Positions 25,547 to 40,523 are shown, numbered from the stretch's first letter. The stretch: DNA of 64,000 nucleotides from Dioscorea cayenensis subsp. rotundata (GCF_009730915.1 NC_052479.1:248001-312000), one strand, 5' to 3'. Translations and numbers: made by a program. The notes: generated from the sequence alone by a model not told the origin.

Positions 25547-28500
25547 TCAGGTGTATGTGATCGCTGGTGACCGAAAAATTCTCCTGGCTAACCATTGGAT
25601 GGGCCTAAGTAGTTGTGCTCTCTTTTTCCTCCAGAACCAGATAGCTGCATTGTATTGCTCATTTCGTATTTTTCGTGTGGCGGCATGCCAATCATACTTC
25701 TCCATCTCTTCTCGAGCAGCCCTGCCCATGGCTAGTCTGACTTCGTCGTTTGACAGCAGTTGTTCGAGCTTGCTCACACAATCGTCAAGGTCACCGGGAG
25801 TGTAGAGGATGCTGGTTTTGCCTTCTTGCTCCTCTGGAATGATGTCGGGTATCCCTCCAGCACGAGCAGCCACAACCGGAACACCAGATGCCATGGCCTC
25901 CAATACAACAAGTCCTAGAGTTTCGGATTCAGATGGCATTAGGAATATATCACCACTGGCATATGCCTGAGATAGCTCTTCGCCTAGAAGCATGCCCGTG
26001 AACACTGCTGGCATTCCCGCGAATATCTTCTCCAGCTCATTTCTGTGATGTTAGTGAAAATTGTATTTATATCGAAAAAGAATACTGAGCATTAGTTTCG
26101 GAGTGATTAATCAATAGAATAACTTGACTTGCCTATATGGTCCATCTCCTATGAATGCAATCCTTACTCCAGGCAGTCTATCCATAACCCTGGTAAGAAG
26201 CACATTACAATTGTCGACAGCAGGAAGGATGTGTGATTCAACTCATTGTACAATTCATGTATATTTTTAGACATGATGTATCAATATTTGAAAAATAACA
26301 CATCAACAAACTGATTAAGCAGAACACACGAGTTGCTCGTAATTGATAAAATTAAGAACTAACCTTTTGAGGAAATCTAAGCTCTTCTCTACTCCCAGAC
26401 GACCAACATGAATCAATAGTGGTTTTTCAGTTTCACCAGCACTGATGAGCAAACAAAGCTTTTACTTGACATGCAGACATATGCGTGGATACTTTGTGGG
26501 TGCATATATTTGGATTTTTTCTAGTTTCGATGAGCAGGGGCAGGAGCTACCTTAGCCTTTCACGCATTTCGTGACTCCGATATTGTGGATGGAAGCTTTC
26601 AGAGTCAACGCCCTTGTTCCACAGGCGTATTTTGTTTGCTGGAGATCAATAACACATTAACAACAAGAGCAGCACAAAATGATCTTTCGCTTGAACATGA
26701 AAATGAATTTACCTGCTGTGACACGAGCAGCTAGAAGATCCCTGCTGATGGCTGCCGAAGGGACTAGTGTAAGATCAGCAGCTCTATGAAGGAATTCTGG
26801 ACGGTGAAAAGAGACAAGTTAACCATTCATATAAGTGACAGTGATCATTAATTGAATCAAGAAGAAACACATAGTACATACTTATGATCATCCACATAGG
26901 CTTCACCAACCAACTAAAGGTATATCTCGGAATGTAACTGAGCACAAGCACAAGAAAGTGTACGCAATTCAAGATTCTGGTAAAACTCCAAAAATCATGT
27001 ATAAGAATTGCACTAAATCCTAAACCTTAATTTTCAACATTGCTAGACAGATTAAATTTTGTACCAATCTCCACTTGTTTTGGACTTCGATTATCATTCA
27101 TGAACTAAAACAACTACATGTATTTGCTCATTGAAGTCAAGCATTCAACTCAAGCGCATTTGCTTGTTTTAATTATAATATCCATCAGTGGCTGAGAATT
27201 AAGAATCATCAAAATACAGTCAAATATGAGATGATGACATGATCAGCACTTACATGGGAACATGAGTGTGATACGACATTACTAGAGGTACGCAAAGCAA
27301 CTTGGCAATTATTAGAGCACCAAAAACCTGGAATGTTTCAACAAGGTTAACCATACAATGCAACACAACATGATATTTATTAATCAGTTTTTATAGACAT
27401 AATTACCATAATTCCAGGTGAAGAAGCATGTATTATATCTGGCTTGAACCTGGCAATTTCTGAAATAATTCGAGGGCTAAGGGCTAGTGACAATGGGACC
27501 TTTTTATACCATGGGCAGGGAAAGCTAGAAAGAAAAGAAAAAGAATATTAGTGAAGATAAAAGGAAGCAATGGAAATACTCAAGTTTAAGTTTAACAAAT
27601 GAGATTTACCACAAATAGATTTTCATAATCAAGTTTATTGGAACTTCCACAAATAATTAAATGAGATTTATTACACAAGTACTTCCCCAATCTAACTTAT
27701 CAGAAGCTAATAGTGATGGTAGTGAGCCTCCATCAGCTGGAAAAGGTCTCATGAATAATGTCTATCAATTCAGGAAATCCTCTTCAACAATGCCTCCTTA
27801 TAAAGCTTGCATACTTAAATGAGCTTCTCAAGAAATACCTTTATCTCCAACAGTGTGTATACAATGAAGTCTCTAAATCATTACATGTGGAGTTAATTTT
27901 GTCCCCAACTGTGCATCTATGTTAAAAGTTTTTCTACCAAGGTGCTCATATATACTTCTAAGTGCATCAAGTATCAGTAGTTCTTGCATCAATGCAATAA
28001 TATCTTCAAGGTCCTAAGTAAAAGAAAGAAACTAGAACATGAACAGAAATTGTCCTGACTGACCAAGTATCAGTAGTTCTTGCATCAATGCAATAATATC
28101 TTCAAGGTCCTAAGTAAAACAAAAGCCAGAACATGAACAGAAATCATCCTGACTGACCTCCATGAGCCAATTAATTTTGCTCCATAGAACTCTTGAGGCA
28201 CTCCTTCGTGGGTTGTAACAACAATGACCTGCAGCAGGAGCCCATTTTTTTTCTTCTTAAATCGAATGGATTTAAAGGTTCTATTGAAATAAATTGCAAC
28301 TTATTTTGATGCAAAACAAGGGCTCATTGTCTCCCATTAGGTACACATTCTGATTACATAGTCTTAGAAAGCAAGTAAACACAAAATATATAGCCAGAAG
28401 GAATTCAAACAATGAATTCAGTAGTTACAATTTATACTGTTTTTGTTTGAAAGGCAGGAGTACCTCATCTCCCATTTCCCTGAGATTCTTGATGAAATGC

Positions 28501-29241
28501 TGAAATCTGTTCTTATAACCAGAAACATATCTGCCAAAAATTGAAAAATAAAAAATAAAAAAAATCAATATTGCCCAATCAAAAGATAGCAAATACAAAC
28601 TGATGAGAACATCAAAGTCATCATCTGCAAATAGTAATAGAGACATTTTCAAGACTAATGGCTTGCCAAATAATAAAAGTTCATATACCAAGACTAAAAA
28701 GCCACAAATCAATGCAAACAAAAAGGGCCTCTTTTTTTTCTCAGATTAGCAAATACAAACTAATGAGGACATCAAATACATCATTTACGAGTATCAAAAG
28801 AGACATTCAGGACTAACAAATAAATCAAAACTAAAACCACTAATCAATGCAAACAAAAGTTAAAAAAAAAACCAAAACTTCAAACTTTGAACAATGAAAC
28901 AGAAACTAAGAAGCTCACGCGAAGGGGGAAGGCTCAACAAAGAGAGCAATGCGGCGGGGCTTAGAGTTCAGCTCGGCATCATCCAACAGCGGAGGCATCT
29001 CCTCTTCTTCATTCACCTCCCCACTGATCATCGTATTGCTCGCAAGGAGCTCTCTTTGCTTCAATGGATGCCTTGAAAGCAACGGCAAGGACCTTCTGGG
29101 AACGAAGGAAAGAGAAGAACAAAGGGAATAAGAGCAAGAACAAGGGTAAGGACGAGGAGGAGGAGGAGGATGAGGAGAGAAAGGAGAGAGATTTATGGAG
29201 AAGGAGATGGAATTCATGGTGGAGTTAGTGATTGATAGCAT
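25547..29241 (-). CDS. SQD2: UDP-sulfoquinovose:DAG sulfoquinovosyltransferase, chloroplastic
   Basis: SQD2 makes the plastid sulfolipid SQDG by moving sulfoquinovose from its UDP form to diacylglycerol at the chloroplast envelope. Eleven exons: 29241-28919, 28530-28464, 28228-28158, 27524-27407, 27327-27254, 26937-26882, 26796-26713, 26638-26551, 26441-26364, 26189-26133 and 26042-25547. They give 503 aa, close to the Arabidopsis length. Residues 1-85 look like a transit peptide (Ser/Pro-rich, few acidic residues). The GT4 core shows RRIALFVEPSPFAYVSGYK, SYHTHVP, HVGRLGVEKSL and the nucleotide-sugar motif ESETLGLVVLEAM with E379 and E387. The intron between the last two exons begins with GC (AG|GCAAGT), a legitimate minority donor. 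Intron 3 carries a 96-bp tandem duplication next to its donor. The gene looks intact. Confidence 0.97.
27968..28159. repeat. 96-bp tandem duplication at the SQD2 intron 3 donor
   Basis: Two nearly identical units start at 27968 and 28064 with CAAGTATCAGTAGTTCTTGC. Unit 2 ends in the real donor (GGAG|GTCAGTCAG on the minus strand). The unit boundary recreates a second GTCAGTCAG inside the intron. Confidence 0.9.
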
Positions 29242-30522
29242 CAAAGATATGCGTAGTAGAATTCAAGCTTTTCAAAAGACGGCCCTTTGAACTGTCAATG
29301 GAATCCCATTCTTTTCAGATGGGTATATACTTTGGCATTTCTAATTTTTTTTTTTCTCATTAATTAATTAATTAATTTATTAATTTATATACTCATTCCG
29401 TTTATTTTTATCGGTCACAAATCCATGTTTTTTATCTGTTATTTTATAACATAAAAAAATATTTATTATATTTTTTTTTAAATTACTCTTAACACTCTAT
29501 TCAACTCTCTTGTAAAAATTAAATATGAAAGAAAAATGTGAAGATATAAATTAGGGATAATTTTAAAAAAATAACTAATTTTTTATAAAATGTTGTGAAA
29601 TAATTAAGTTTCTATATAACATTCAGGTAATATATTTACCTACTTCACACTCATTAAAAAAATCGGTTAAAGTTAGTTAATAATCTGAATTTTATAAAAA
29701 AATTCATTACTTTTTAAAACTATCTCTATTTATATGATTTAATGTTTAGTCGATTGTAATTTACTGAAAATTATATAAATATATTAAATTAAAAAATAAA
29801 TTTAAAAAATTATTGAATATAATACAAAATTTCTAATGTGACAAATAAAAAGGAATAAAGAAGAGCTCTAAAATATAACAAATAAAAAAAACTGAGAGAG
29901 TATTTTATAATTTTTTTCAAAATATTAAAACGAAAAAGGTCAAAAATTAAAGTGACATTGCTCAAAGACACACAAAGCATATTGTATATGTCCATAAGAA
30001 TTTCAAATATCCAAAAACATAAAAGTCTTCAAATGATGATTTGAGGTCATGCTTTGGAAGACTAAAGATATTTCTTTGTGGTAGCGGAAATGAAAGATAC
30101 CGGCTTTCGGTGGGAACCAGTGGTCGGAAAAAATCTAGAAAAATAAAAAAAATTGCAAAAGTCGCTATTTCTACACATATATTAAAAAAAAATATAAAAT
30201 ATAGGGTAGAATCATCCGAATGACTTTCATTCTACAATAATAATTTTAAAATAACACTGGTAGTTAAAGAGTAATTCACCATAAAATATATATATAAAAT
30301 ACTGTACCTTAGAACTTAGTACTATTTATTTGACGGTGCTTTTTGCATTTGTAAAAAAAAAAAACTAAAATTATGTGTAATTATCGTATCTTTACACCTA
30401 ACAAAAATACTCTAGAGATAATCTTCAAAATGTTGGTTTAAGGAAAAAGGCAAAACAAAGTTTTTTTTTTTCCTAAAATAATCTCAACTTTTCAAGGTCC
30501 ACATGAAAGAAAAACTATACTA

Positions 30523-30552
<30 letters not shown>
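29242..30552. other. Intergenic between SQD2 and the FolB partial copy
   Basis: AT-rich DNA holding the SQD2 promoter, the MITE listed separately and a TA microsatellite (about 30521-30556). No gene was seen. Confidence 0.7.
29389..29640. mobile_element. Stowaway-like MITE, diverged
   Basis: Starts ACTCATTCCGTTTATTTTTA, followed by CGGTCACAAATCCATG, and continues with AACACTCTATTCAA and ATATAAATTAGGG. All of these are shared with the elements at 41031-41276 and 46376-46655. The right end is unclear; a related end may lie near 29900. Confidence 0.55.
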
Positions 30553-30557
<5 letters not shown>

Positions 30558-30932
30558 CTAGTTTCAGATTTTTTGTGGAAGGTTACTCATGCAAAAATCT
30601 TATGTAAAAGTTCAATAAAATAATACCATGGTTTCTTGGATTAAGTAGCCATAATTTCTAGAAAATTTAAAATCTTATCAATCAACCTTAACACATAATT
30701 TTTATCATGTTAAAAAATAATAACAATAAAAGTTCCATGCAAGTATACCACATTCACACACCACATCAATCAAACAGTCACTTGTTGTAGCAGAAGACTT
30801 GGGTGAACTTTTCGTATTGATGAAAACAAAAGACAATCTGAAATTGTATTCTCATTTAGAGAATTTCAAATTAAAAAAAAAAAATTAAATTCAAACAAGT
30901 TCAGCAAAACTTGATGACAAATATCAGAACAT

Positions 30933-31128
30933 TCAATCATGCTTTCTATACCGAAGGATCTAGACTCCAAGATAATCAACAGGACCTGGAACGGCAACAT
31001 GAGGTTTTCCAACCTTCACGCGAATGGCAGATATCTGTGGAATCTTGAGCAGAGTAGTGTTTGCAATCAGATGAGCCACTGATTCCAAAAGATTCTGTGA
31101 AGAGCCTTCCACAATTTCTTTAACAATC
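30933..31128 (-). pseudogene. Dihydroneopterin aldolase exon 2 copy (partial gene)
   Basis: This 196-base segment aligns without gaps to the second exon of the intact FolB gene at 55109-55304, and its CGGCACAG acceptor is preserved. By eye there are four differences: three are silent, and one turns the GAG of GVEILR into a stop at 30960-30962, removing nine residues. Exon 1 (substrate-loop half) is not found nearby on this strand, so the copy cannot make a complete enzyme by itself. Low divergence implies a recent duplication or a period of selection or conversion before the stop arose. Confidence 0.88.
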
Positions 31129-31244
31129 CTGTGCCGAGAAGAGATAATTCCAGTTATATAACCTTCTAATGAACATAATTGAATTGAATCACATTTTGCA
31201 AGGTTATAAAACATGGTGTCTCTGATAAAAAAGAACATGCTTAT

Positions 31245-31610
31245 CTCTTGGTTCCCCACAGCTGCCGATAGGCACCAGCATCATCTAAATGAAGCTTCAC
31301 AGAAAATCAAGTGCTCACTCAACTTCCTTAGCGCTAGAGAATCTACCTCTGCTGGCGATCATGACACTGGTGCTGCTCTGGAGTAGGTGTTCCTGTTGTT
31401 TGTCTAAGCAGGCCTGAGATGTCTGTTGACACCTCTTGTCTCCTTAGTTCCTCTTTTTTCCTGTTTGTTTTCTTCTTCTTCTTCTTCCTCCCTCACCCCT
31501 GGTGAGAGTTGACTTTCCTATTGTACCATGCTTTTCTTTTGTACTGTTGTTTTTCTTTAATAAATTTGTGGTTTATCCACTTTTATCAAAAAAAATAAAA
31601 AAATAAAAAA
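31245..31610 (+). mobile_element. Poly(A)-tailed retroposon inserted in the FolB partial copy
   Basis: The corresponding place in the intact FolB intron lacks this segment. It ends in AATAAA, TGGTTTATCCAC and an A-rich tail. It is flanked by imperfect copies of the target (ACATGCTT left, AATGAGCTTGC right, from ancestral AATGAGCTTGCC). The 3' end matches the tails at about 41730-41843 and 56735-56782, so it is a LINE-type or LINE-mobilised 5'-truncated copy. No reading frame of note. Confidence 0.75.
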
Positions 31611-32165
31611 AATAATGAGCTTGCAACTTATGCACATTGCTCATGTCGAAGAACAATATTAAATGTTTCAGTATGATTCTATCAGTAGGTGAACTTACCT
31701 GGTTTTTCCATCTAATAGTTGAATTGTTTATGTACTTGAAATAAGGTCGATTGCCGGTTTGCATTTAGAATCTTAGATCACCTTTGGCCTGAACTAGACT
31801 GTTACTAGTTGTACAATAAATTCGAAAGAACAGAAATTTGAACAAGAAAAAGGTCATCATCTGCATACAAATTGTTTCATATGATTAAAGATTCTGAAGA
31901 TGCATGGAGAAACAAGGCTAAGACCAAATCAAAGACAGGATGAAAAATGAATTATATATATTTGTAACTTGTAAGGCAACAGAGGAAGGCCAATCCTTCC
32001 AAGATAAACAAGCAAAAACTGCGACTTTCATTCATAACCTTAATTTCAGCATTACATTTCTATAAGTTTTACACTTTTTCAGTAAGCACTAGAAAAATAT
32101 TGGATCAAAAGGTTTCAAAGACTCACATTTACTAGAGATAAATAAAACAAAAATTTGTGATTAAA

Positions 32166-33593
32166 CAAGAGAAAATGTAACTTCTTCTATCATGTTAAGC
32201 AAATTCAAGTCTGTAAAAATTTAATTTTCATAAAGGCAACAACAACACGTAGTATCTTAGCATACTCATGGAGATCAACTGTCATAACCTTTTAAATCTT
32301 TATTTTTTATTTTGTTTTTTTAATTACAACCACTAATAAAAAAAAAGTAAGAATTTTATGTATCCTCTTATTCAAATTCAATGACTTGCATCACTAAACA
32401 TGTTGTTGTTGTTATTATTATTATCATTATTATTATTTTTAAATCATGTGTAAATTTAAGTAATTAAAAGTATAATCAAAAGTAGCCTAACATTTACCTA
32501 ATAAACAATTACTACAAGTGAATCTAGGCCCAGAATAAAAATAAATAAAAAAAAAGAAAAAAGAAAAAAGCGAAAATGATATTAACTTGTGAGAGGTGTC
32601 ATTCGTTGATGTTATTTTGTAGTCCCATGTTTTCAAAGGTTAAAAGTTGCAAACAATAAAAATTTATTTTAATACATTTCAAATACAAATTAACTCGAAT
32701 CAATAAAACCCGAAAAGATAAAATAAAATTGCTAAGATCATAACAATTATGTATAATTACAAAAAATAATCAATATCTAATTATCCTATAATATAATTAA
32801 TTTGGTGGTCACTGCGGAAAGCTTTACAGATATCATCAATGAACTCGTAACTCTAAACCCTTATCGCTACATAGGAAAATAACATGAACCTCTAATGTTT
32901 GTCTCATTAGTTTGGATTGATTTGCATAAATGGGACAATGAAATATTCGCATATACTTGGTAGGCAAACCACAAGGCCATGAGAACTCTTTTTGAGAGGC
33001 TAGTTCTATCAATGAGGATCACGTTCAACTGTTATTTATTCTTATCTTTTATAACATGGATAGTGGAACTTGTGTTTCATCCTTAGTGAAGGGGACAGTG
33101 TACAGCTGAACTAGGCTGTATTTAAAAGCCCCAAAAAATATTTATTTAAAAAATAAGAAAAATTGCATGAAATGGCACTATGGTGGACACCTCCGCCACA
33201 TCGGAGTTATTATATTGTCTATTTCCAAGAGCATGTTTTGGTTGTTTTTTTAAAGCCTGAAAGTGGTTTTTTATAAAATTAAGCACTTCTAGGTTTTAAA
33301 AATTATGTTTGTATTAATTTTTAAACAAAAGTTGAAGCTGTAAAAAAAAGTTAAAATACAGTTTTTTTTTCATAAGCTACTCAACAGGTGCTTTTGAGAA
33401 AAGCACTTCTGAAAAGTTGTTTTGTGGGTTGTAAAATTACTAACTTAACCTTATGCTTTTCTAAAGTTTCTCCGTTCTTCAGCCCTAATAATACATTAAA
33501 TTATAATAATAATACCAATAATAATAATGATAATTAATAATAATTATTATTATTGTAATAATCATTATTATAATCATAATACATTAAGTTATA

Positions 33594-33626
<33 letters not shown>

Positions 33627-33683
33627 GTAACTGTAATAACAATAATATTAATAAATAAATAAATAATAATAATAATACATTAA

Positions 33684-33718
<35 letters not shown>

Positions 33719-34584
33719 TTTCATTATAATTATTAATAGTAATAGTAACTCAATAAAAACTCAATGAATACCTACTTTAGTAATTTGTCATTTCTAAAAA
33801 TCAGTTTAAAAAGCCACATCCAAATAACTTCACACATATAAACTAATAAAAGTGATTTTGCATTATTTTACTCAAACATAAAATACTTAAAAACACTTAA
33901 GTTATTCTTAAAAGTGCTTAAAAAAAAATCATGATAACCATGTTTGGTTGGAAAACTCGTATTACATAGTAATCAACTTGGTAATGTTTTAAATTTTCTA
34001 AAATACCATTGTGTCTACCATTTTATTCAAATTTAAATTTAAAATAAAATAAAATTTTCGATAAAAAAAATTAAATTTTCAAAGTTAAACATATTCCCAA
34101 AATAATGTTATTTAAATTTAAATTTTTCTATTCAAAAAATAAGTATGAAAATTATTATTTTTAAACAAAGGGCATATTTGTTTAAAAATGTTTCAGATTA
34201 TCACCCACTTAATAATCCAACATAGTCACTTATTTTTTGTGGTAATGAGATTATCAAATTTTTTAGTAATCTTCCAAAGTTAGTAATCTGTGATTACCAA
34301 CAATATTATCATCACTATCAATCCAAACGTGGTACATAACATACAATAATATTTTCACATTACCGCGAACCAAACGCCCATTTAAGTTATTTTTAAAAGT
34401 ACTTAAAAAAAAACTTAAAAACACTTATTTTACTCTTAAAAAGTACTTTTAAAAACCTTCTGCAAACAAGCCCTCCTTACGCTGTATATCTCCTCCTCTT
34501 CCGAAGGAGTTCTAGGGTTTCTGATCCCCTATTCGGCGATCCATCGCTCAATTGATCGAGGGTTTTCCTAGTTTTTTCGGAGTC
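32166..34584. other. Intergenic upstream of PP1
   Basis: AT-rich. It contains a long compound TAA/ATT microsatellite (about 33490-33720), poly-T blocks, the MITE-like element listed separately, and the PP1 promoter and leader with TAGGGTTT (telo-box, about 34513). Confidence 0.7.
33943..34382. mobile_element. MITE-like element with TTTGGTT termini
   Basis: The left end CATGTTTGGTTGG and the right end CGAACCAAACGCCC are imperfect inverted repeats; the right end reads GGGCGTTTGGTTCG on the minus strand. The interior repeatedly carries GTAATC/GATTAC words near both ends. The form fits a PIF/Harbinger- or hAT-type MITE. No transposase is present. Confidence 0.45.
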
Positions 34585-37395
<2,811 letters not shown>

Positions 37396-39701
37396 TGTCA
37401 GGGAAACCTGGTTTTCGCTACTCTGGTTAAGGTGATTTAAACCCTTATCATTTTACTCTTGCATATTTGACCACAGAAATCTTGATTAAGCTAATGCATG
37501 TTGTGATTATGATGGCAATAAAAGACTTGACATCTTGCTCTTTAATGAACATTCATAAAGGTGCCTTTTTTTTTCAGGCCTCATCCATGTTTTATGTTTA
37601 AGGTGTATATGTTAAAAAAAGTAGAACTTTATATGCTGTGGTTTAAACATGCATATTTGCATCAATAGTACTGTACTAAATCATTGCCGCATTAACATTA
37701 GGGAGGTTATCTTCGTTTGTCTGAGAATTAAATCCTCTATGATTGACAGTTTCCCAGCTATCTGTTGCAACAAAAGGTTAGGATCCCAATGGAAATAGGG
37801 AGTTGATTTTAGGTTTCTTAGGCTTCACCATATATTTATGGAAGCTGGATCCCATGCCAAGAGTTTTTTTCTACAAAGTTGCAAAATGTATTTTAAATAT
37901 TTCATATTGTCTGCAATCCTACGTAAACAATGTGTCGTGTGCTGTGGTAGAAAACTTCACATTCTTTGAGGTGTAGATTTGTTGAGTTTTGAAATAATAA
38001 ATTTGCTATTCTTTTGTTAGCATTAATAATCACTCCTGGTCATCACATTCTGATACTGAGTAAATGCTTATGGTGTTGACAAACTTAATTATCCATCTCA
38101 TAGGGCTCGTGATAATACCGAGTGATTTGAAACAATTTAAAAGCATAAATTGATTGTTTGAATGGGAATTATTCACTTGCATGCTAAGCCTAATATATGA
38201 CCTAGGCCCTGATTTTTGTTCGACTTCATATGCACTTCATATTGCACAACAAGGTTCAGGTAATGATCTATTCTTCCCCCTATTTATTTTATTTGTGGTT
38301 CTTTGTTTCTTGTGATGAATTTCTCTGTGATTAATCCCTCCATAAATGAGTACCTGATTGCATTTTTAATGTGATCATACTTGATAGGCATGATATAATT
38401 GAGATGTGTCACAACACTATCCAGTAAGGTTATATATCAAGTATGAGCTAAAATGATGATGTGGAAATCAATATACGATGATCACAAAACATTCCTATGA
38501 GATTCATGCTCTTTGATGTTAATGAAATTTTAACCATGAATGACGGATTTCACACGCTGTAGTACAATAGATTTTTCGGATTTGATACTTGAGAAACTTT
38601 TGAAAGTTCCAAGAATGGCAACAATGGAATTTAAGCAGGCTAGTGACATGCGTAAGAGCAACACATGAAATCATATTTTGCACATGCAAGGATAATTTCA
38701 TGGATGCATTATCTGTGCACGGTACTTGATTGGTTTCCTTGTATTCCCCTTAGTTGGTATCATTCTCCTTTCAATTCCTTGAATAAAACACCCGGTACCG
38801 GTACGGTACCGATCAAATTCTTATCATTTATTTTGCCAAACATATTGCAGAATGTTTTTCACTCAATGACTGTGGAAGGACACACTATAGAGGGTGCGGT
38901 GCGGAGCTAAGTAGCAGTGAAGTCAGCAGATGAAAAGAGGTCAATGAGCCGGAAAATGAATCACTTGTGACCTGAAAGAAGGATGGAAGGATTGGATGTT
39001 TATTTGAGAACAATCAATTCTTTTGTATGGCAAAAGCCAGAATGTTTTGAGTTTCCTTTTGAGTGTGTGGAACCTTATGCTGCTACTGTACATACTCTTG
39101 CTGTAAAGGCCTAAGTAAACCACTTGTGCTCCTTCAACATTCTCATTCTCAATTAACTTTCTTGTTTTCTCTTCCATATGTTCATCATGTTTGGTCTCTC
39201 TGTTTATAATGTTCTTTTCCCCGTCTTCTTAGCATCCAATTTGTTCTGTTGTGCTGGGATTTTAATTTAAATATGCTTCCGTTTTGATGTAGTGTTTTAT
39301 TTAATAACAATAATTAATTCTGACAAAGTACAATACAATTAAATTCCAATTAATTCATAACAAATTATTCTAACTAATCATACCAACTAATAATTATTGC
39401 ATTACCCAATCAACATGTGTAATGTTTTTAACAAAATTTATGCATGCATGCATATATACCCAAAATCATTCTAGTGTATATATATTAATATTTAATAGTT
39501 GTTTTAAGGTGTGAAACAATTGTGCATAATTATATAATTTTATAGGGGTGTTTGTACAAAAAGAATCATCTTCTATAATTTGAAACGATGTTCATGTTCT
39601 TCAGCAATGTTCTAAACGCGCGCCACCAAAGTACAAAAACCCAAGACCATCCTCCATCGATCTCTCCATCTCTTCTCCCAATCCCGATCACCAGCATCCC
39701 A
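37396..39701. other. PP1 3' region and lectin upstream region
   Basis: No supported gene. The first part should hold the PP1 3' UTR. A small nested palindrome built of GGTACC/GGTACG words lies near 38791-38812. The last 300 bases are AT-rich and should contain the lectin promoter; TTTTATAGGGG near 39538 is a possible TATA region. Confidence 0.6.
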
Positions 39702-40523
39702 ATGGCTATCCAATCCCTAATCCCCAATCTCCTCCTCCTTCTCCTCCTCCCAGCCCTCCCCTTTTCCCTCTCCGACTACGTCCTCTACAGCGGCGAAGTC
39801 CTCACCCCCGGCCAAAACCTCACCAATGGCGATTTCCAGCTTTCTCTCCAACCCAATTGCGAGCTCATCATTACCGACGCTGTGAAAACCATCTGGCGTG
39901 CCAACACCTCCGGCCAGGGCTCCGATTGCTACCTCGGCTTCAAACACAACGGCGAGCTCGTCGTCCGCCACGGCGTCCACTACATCCTCTGGTCCTCCGG
40001 CGTGAAATCCAAAAAAGGTAAGTACGCTCTCCTCCTCGATTCCAACGGCAAGCTCAACATCTTCGGCCAGAGACGCTGGATTAGCAACAACCAAAAGGTT
40101 TTGGGGGAAAACAACATGAGAACAGTGATCACAACTGAGTATGTTCTTCATTCCGGCCATCGATTGAATCCTGGGAAACACCTCAGTTATCAAAATTTGA
40201 CCTTTGGGTTGTCCCATTGCAATCTGGTGATCAACGACACGGATTCGGGGAGGATTTTGTGGCAAACTAATACGAAAGCTCGTGGGTGCTATGTTCAATT
40301 GGATGCGAATGGGGAGCTGACAGTGAAGCATTCAAAGCAGAGGTTGTGGAGTAGTAACAAGAGAGGTGATAATGGAGCTTATATTGGAGTTCTTAGATAT
40401 GATGGTAGGTTTGGTGTTTATGGTCCTTTGCTTTGGGACAGTGATAAGAAGGATACTGTTGATGCTTTGGATTTTAATGGAGGTTTTGTGGGTGATGATG
40501 ATGATGATGTTCAGGTTCTGTAG
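39702..40523 (+). CDS. Secreted two-domain monocot-type (GNA/tarin-like) lectin
   Basis: The 273-aa intronless product starts with a signal peptide (residues 1-24, a poly-Leu core ending FSLS). Two bulb-type lectin domains follow: about 25-140 (from DYVLYSGEVLTPGQNL) and 146-255 (from EYVLHSGHRLNPGKHL). Each has the three-fold prism layout with cysteines in CELIITD...CYLGF and CNLVIND...CYVQL. The mannose-binding consensus QxDxNxVxY is degenerate: domain 1 reads FKHNGELVVRH, and domain 2 keeps QLDAN but has changed V and Y positions. Carbohydrate binding may thus be altered or lost, as in some storage lectins. Potential N-glycosylation sites are NLT, NLT and NDT. The C-tail carries five consecutive Asp. 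An ATG at 39588 opens the same frame, but 39702 puts the signal peptide at the N-terminus. Likely vacuolar or extracellular storage/defence role. Confidence 0.92.
   Translation: MAIQSLIPNLLLLLLLPALPFSLSDYVLYSGEVLTPGQNLTNGDFQLSLQPNCELIITDAVKTIWRANTSGQGSDCYLGFKHNGELVVRHGVHYILWSSGVKSKKGKYALLLDSNGKLNIFGQRRWISNNQKVLGENNMRTVITTEYVLHSGHRLNPGKHLSYQNLTFGLSHCNLVINDTDSGRILWQTNTKARGCYVQLDANGELTVKHSKQRLWSSNKRGDNGAYIGVLRYDGRFGVYGPLLWDSDKKDTVDALDFNGGFVGDDDDDVQVL

Larger units (their letters stand above)
30553..32165 (-). repeat. Inverted partial duplication of the FolB gene region (copy 1)
   Basis: Reverse complement of roughly 54447-55634: most of intron 1, exon 2, the 3' UTR and 3' flank of the dihydroneopterin aldolase gene, about 23 kb away. 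Similarity starts about 18 bases past the intron 1 donor, so exon 1 is absent. Copy 1 has a retroposon insertion (about 31245-31610) and about 110 extra bases in the 3' flank. Confidence 0.9.

Noticed and set aside
33490-33720. Apparent large inverted repeat of ATT and AAT runs
   Set aside because: This is what adjoining (TAA)n and (TTA)n microsatellites look like; no element ends are needed.
38791-38812. Nested GGTACC palindromes
   Set aside because: Short and unsupported by any surrounding element; probably a small local slippage product.
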